Of a DNA stretch of 33,521 nucleotides, positions 33,129-33,521 are shown piece by piece. Each line of letters begins with the position of its first letter. Positions within the stretch are counted from its first letter, which is position 1. Origin of the DNA: Collinsella sp. (GTDB lineage Bacteria > Actinomycetota > Coriobacteriia > Coriobacteriales > Coriobacteriaceae); NCBI GenBank assembly GCA_019413925.1, contig DXMY01000048.1, forward strand, positions 1 to 33,521, in the 5' to 3' direction. Under the pieces are notes generated by a model. It saw only the letters and a list, made by a program, of their open reading frames with translations. It searched no databases and was not told the DNA's origin. The translations under genes and the position numbers were made by a program.

Positions 33129-33521
33129 ATGATGAAAAAGACCCTATCAATCCTTTCCCTTTGCATCGCCCTCTTTGCCGCGCTCGCCCTTGTGGGCTGC
33201 GGCGGGAGTGCATCGGGCGGCGGCAGCGCCCCCAAGAGCGAGAGCAAGGAAAAGGCCCCCGTCGCCAAGAAGACCGACTACATCTGGTTTAAGGTCGAGA
33301 TGCCCGAGGGCGTCGGCGTAAGCGACTCTGCCGGCAAGAATGCCGACAGGGTCCAGCTCACCTTCCCCGAAGACGAGAACGCCTCGGCCGATCGCTTTAT
33401 CCCCGTTTGGAAAAAAGCGCTGACGGCCGAGGAATCCCACGCCGACCAGGCGGAAAAGAAGGGGGATACGTTCCAGTGGAAGGATGGCGGGTCCGTCGAG
33501 TATAACGGCAGGACGTGGCTC
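33129..33521 (+). CDS. Lipoprotein, 3' end outside the window (partial)
   Basis: The first 131 residues are present with no stop before the window ends. An N-terminal basic and hydrophobic signal (MMKKTLSILSLCIALFAAL) leads to the lipobox LVGC at about residue 24, so the protein is lipid-anchored outside the membrane. A Gly/Ser/Lys linker follows, then a soluble domain beginning KKTDYIWFKVEMPEG. AAGGAGG lies 8 nt before the ATG, an ideal site; the next codon is also ATG. I do not recognise the family. Confidence 0.85.
   Translation, partial: MMKKTLSILSLCIALFAALALVGCGGSASGGGSAPKSESKEKAPVAKKTDYIWFKVEMPEGVGVSDSAGKNADRVQLTFPEDENASADRFIPVWKKALTAEESHADQAEKKGDTFQWKDGGSVEYNGRTWL

Noticed and set aside
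32798..33268. Hydrophobic 156-aa minus-strand frame upstream of and opposite the lipoprotein
   Set aside because: It starts inside the lipoprotein gene on the other strand and lacks a ribosome site. The TGSLLTGSLL repeat simply mirrors the 15-bp DNA duplication.

Overview
The window looks like a stretch of chromosome from a high-GC, Gram-positive gut bacterium of the class Coriobacteriia, most likely Collinsella or a close relative. This is inferred from gene content and base composition: GC-rich codons, strong AGGAGG-type ribosome sites, a class III fructose-bisphosphatase, tandem GtrA proteins, and large DUF4430 surface proteins. No rRNA, tRNA, CRISPR array, insertion sequence or prophage gene was seen.

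Region 1 (1-4.3 kb) is an accessory island. A 220-bp element with perfect 31-bp inverted ends lies upstream of a 1003-aa fusion. The fusion joins an archaeo-eukaryotic primase domain (the type called TOTE conflict system), a superfamily 2 helicase and a decayed phospholipase-D-like nuclease domain. Its base composition is visibly more AT-rich than its neighbours. A YafQ/DinJ-type toxin-antitoxin pair follows.

Region 2 (4.3-12.6 kb) holds a LOG-family protein and three queuosine genes (tgt, queA, queH). Between tgt and queA lie a divergent short-chain dehydrogenase and a tail-anchored coiled-coil protein. A DUF3267 membrane metalloprotease-like gene closes the region. Intergenic repeats are dense here: two copies of a three-hairpin element, each directly behind the stop codon of a minus-strand gene, and two members of an 18-bp-stem/28-29-nt-loop inverted repeat family (a third lies at the 3' end of the helicase gene).

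Region 3 (12.7-21.9 kb) is largely housekeeping: a methionyl-tRNA synthetase-like gene and an RsmB/RsmF-type RNA methyltransferase in an operon, a previously unlisted 56-aa membrane protein, an unassigned TIM-barrel-like protein, a DegV protein, class III fructose-1,6-bisphosphatase, and two GtrA-family membrane proteins.

Region 4 (21.9-27.0 kb) is the most interesting part. A cobalamin riboswitch sits in the leader of a 1251-aa surface protein with four DUF4430 (transcobalamin C-terminal-like) modules, a beta-propeller, an InlB-type repeat and a charged stalk with a membrane anchor. A second, smaller membrane-anchored DUF4430 protein follows 9 nt downstream. The simplest reading is a B12-repressed cell-surface system for capturing cobalamin or a related corrinoid; this function is inferred, not shown.

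Region 5 (27.0-33.5 kb) has an ABC1/UbiB-type kinase with a phasin-like partner, a C69 dipeptidase, a second 238-bp inverted-repeat element related to the first, the folate pair FchA-FolD, and the start of a lipoprotein cut by the window end.
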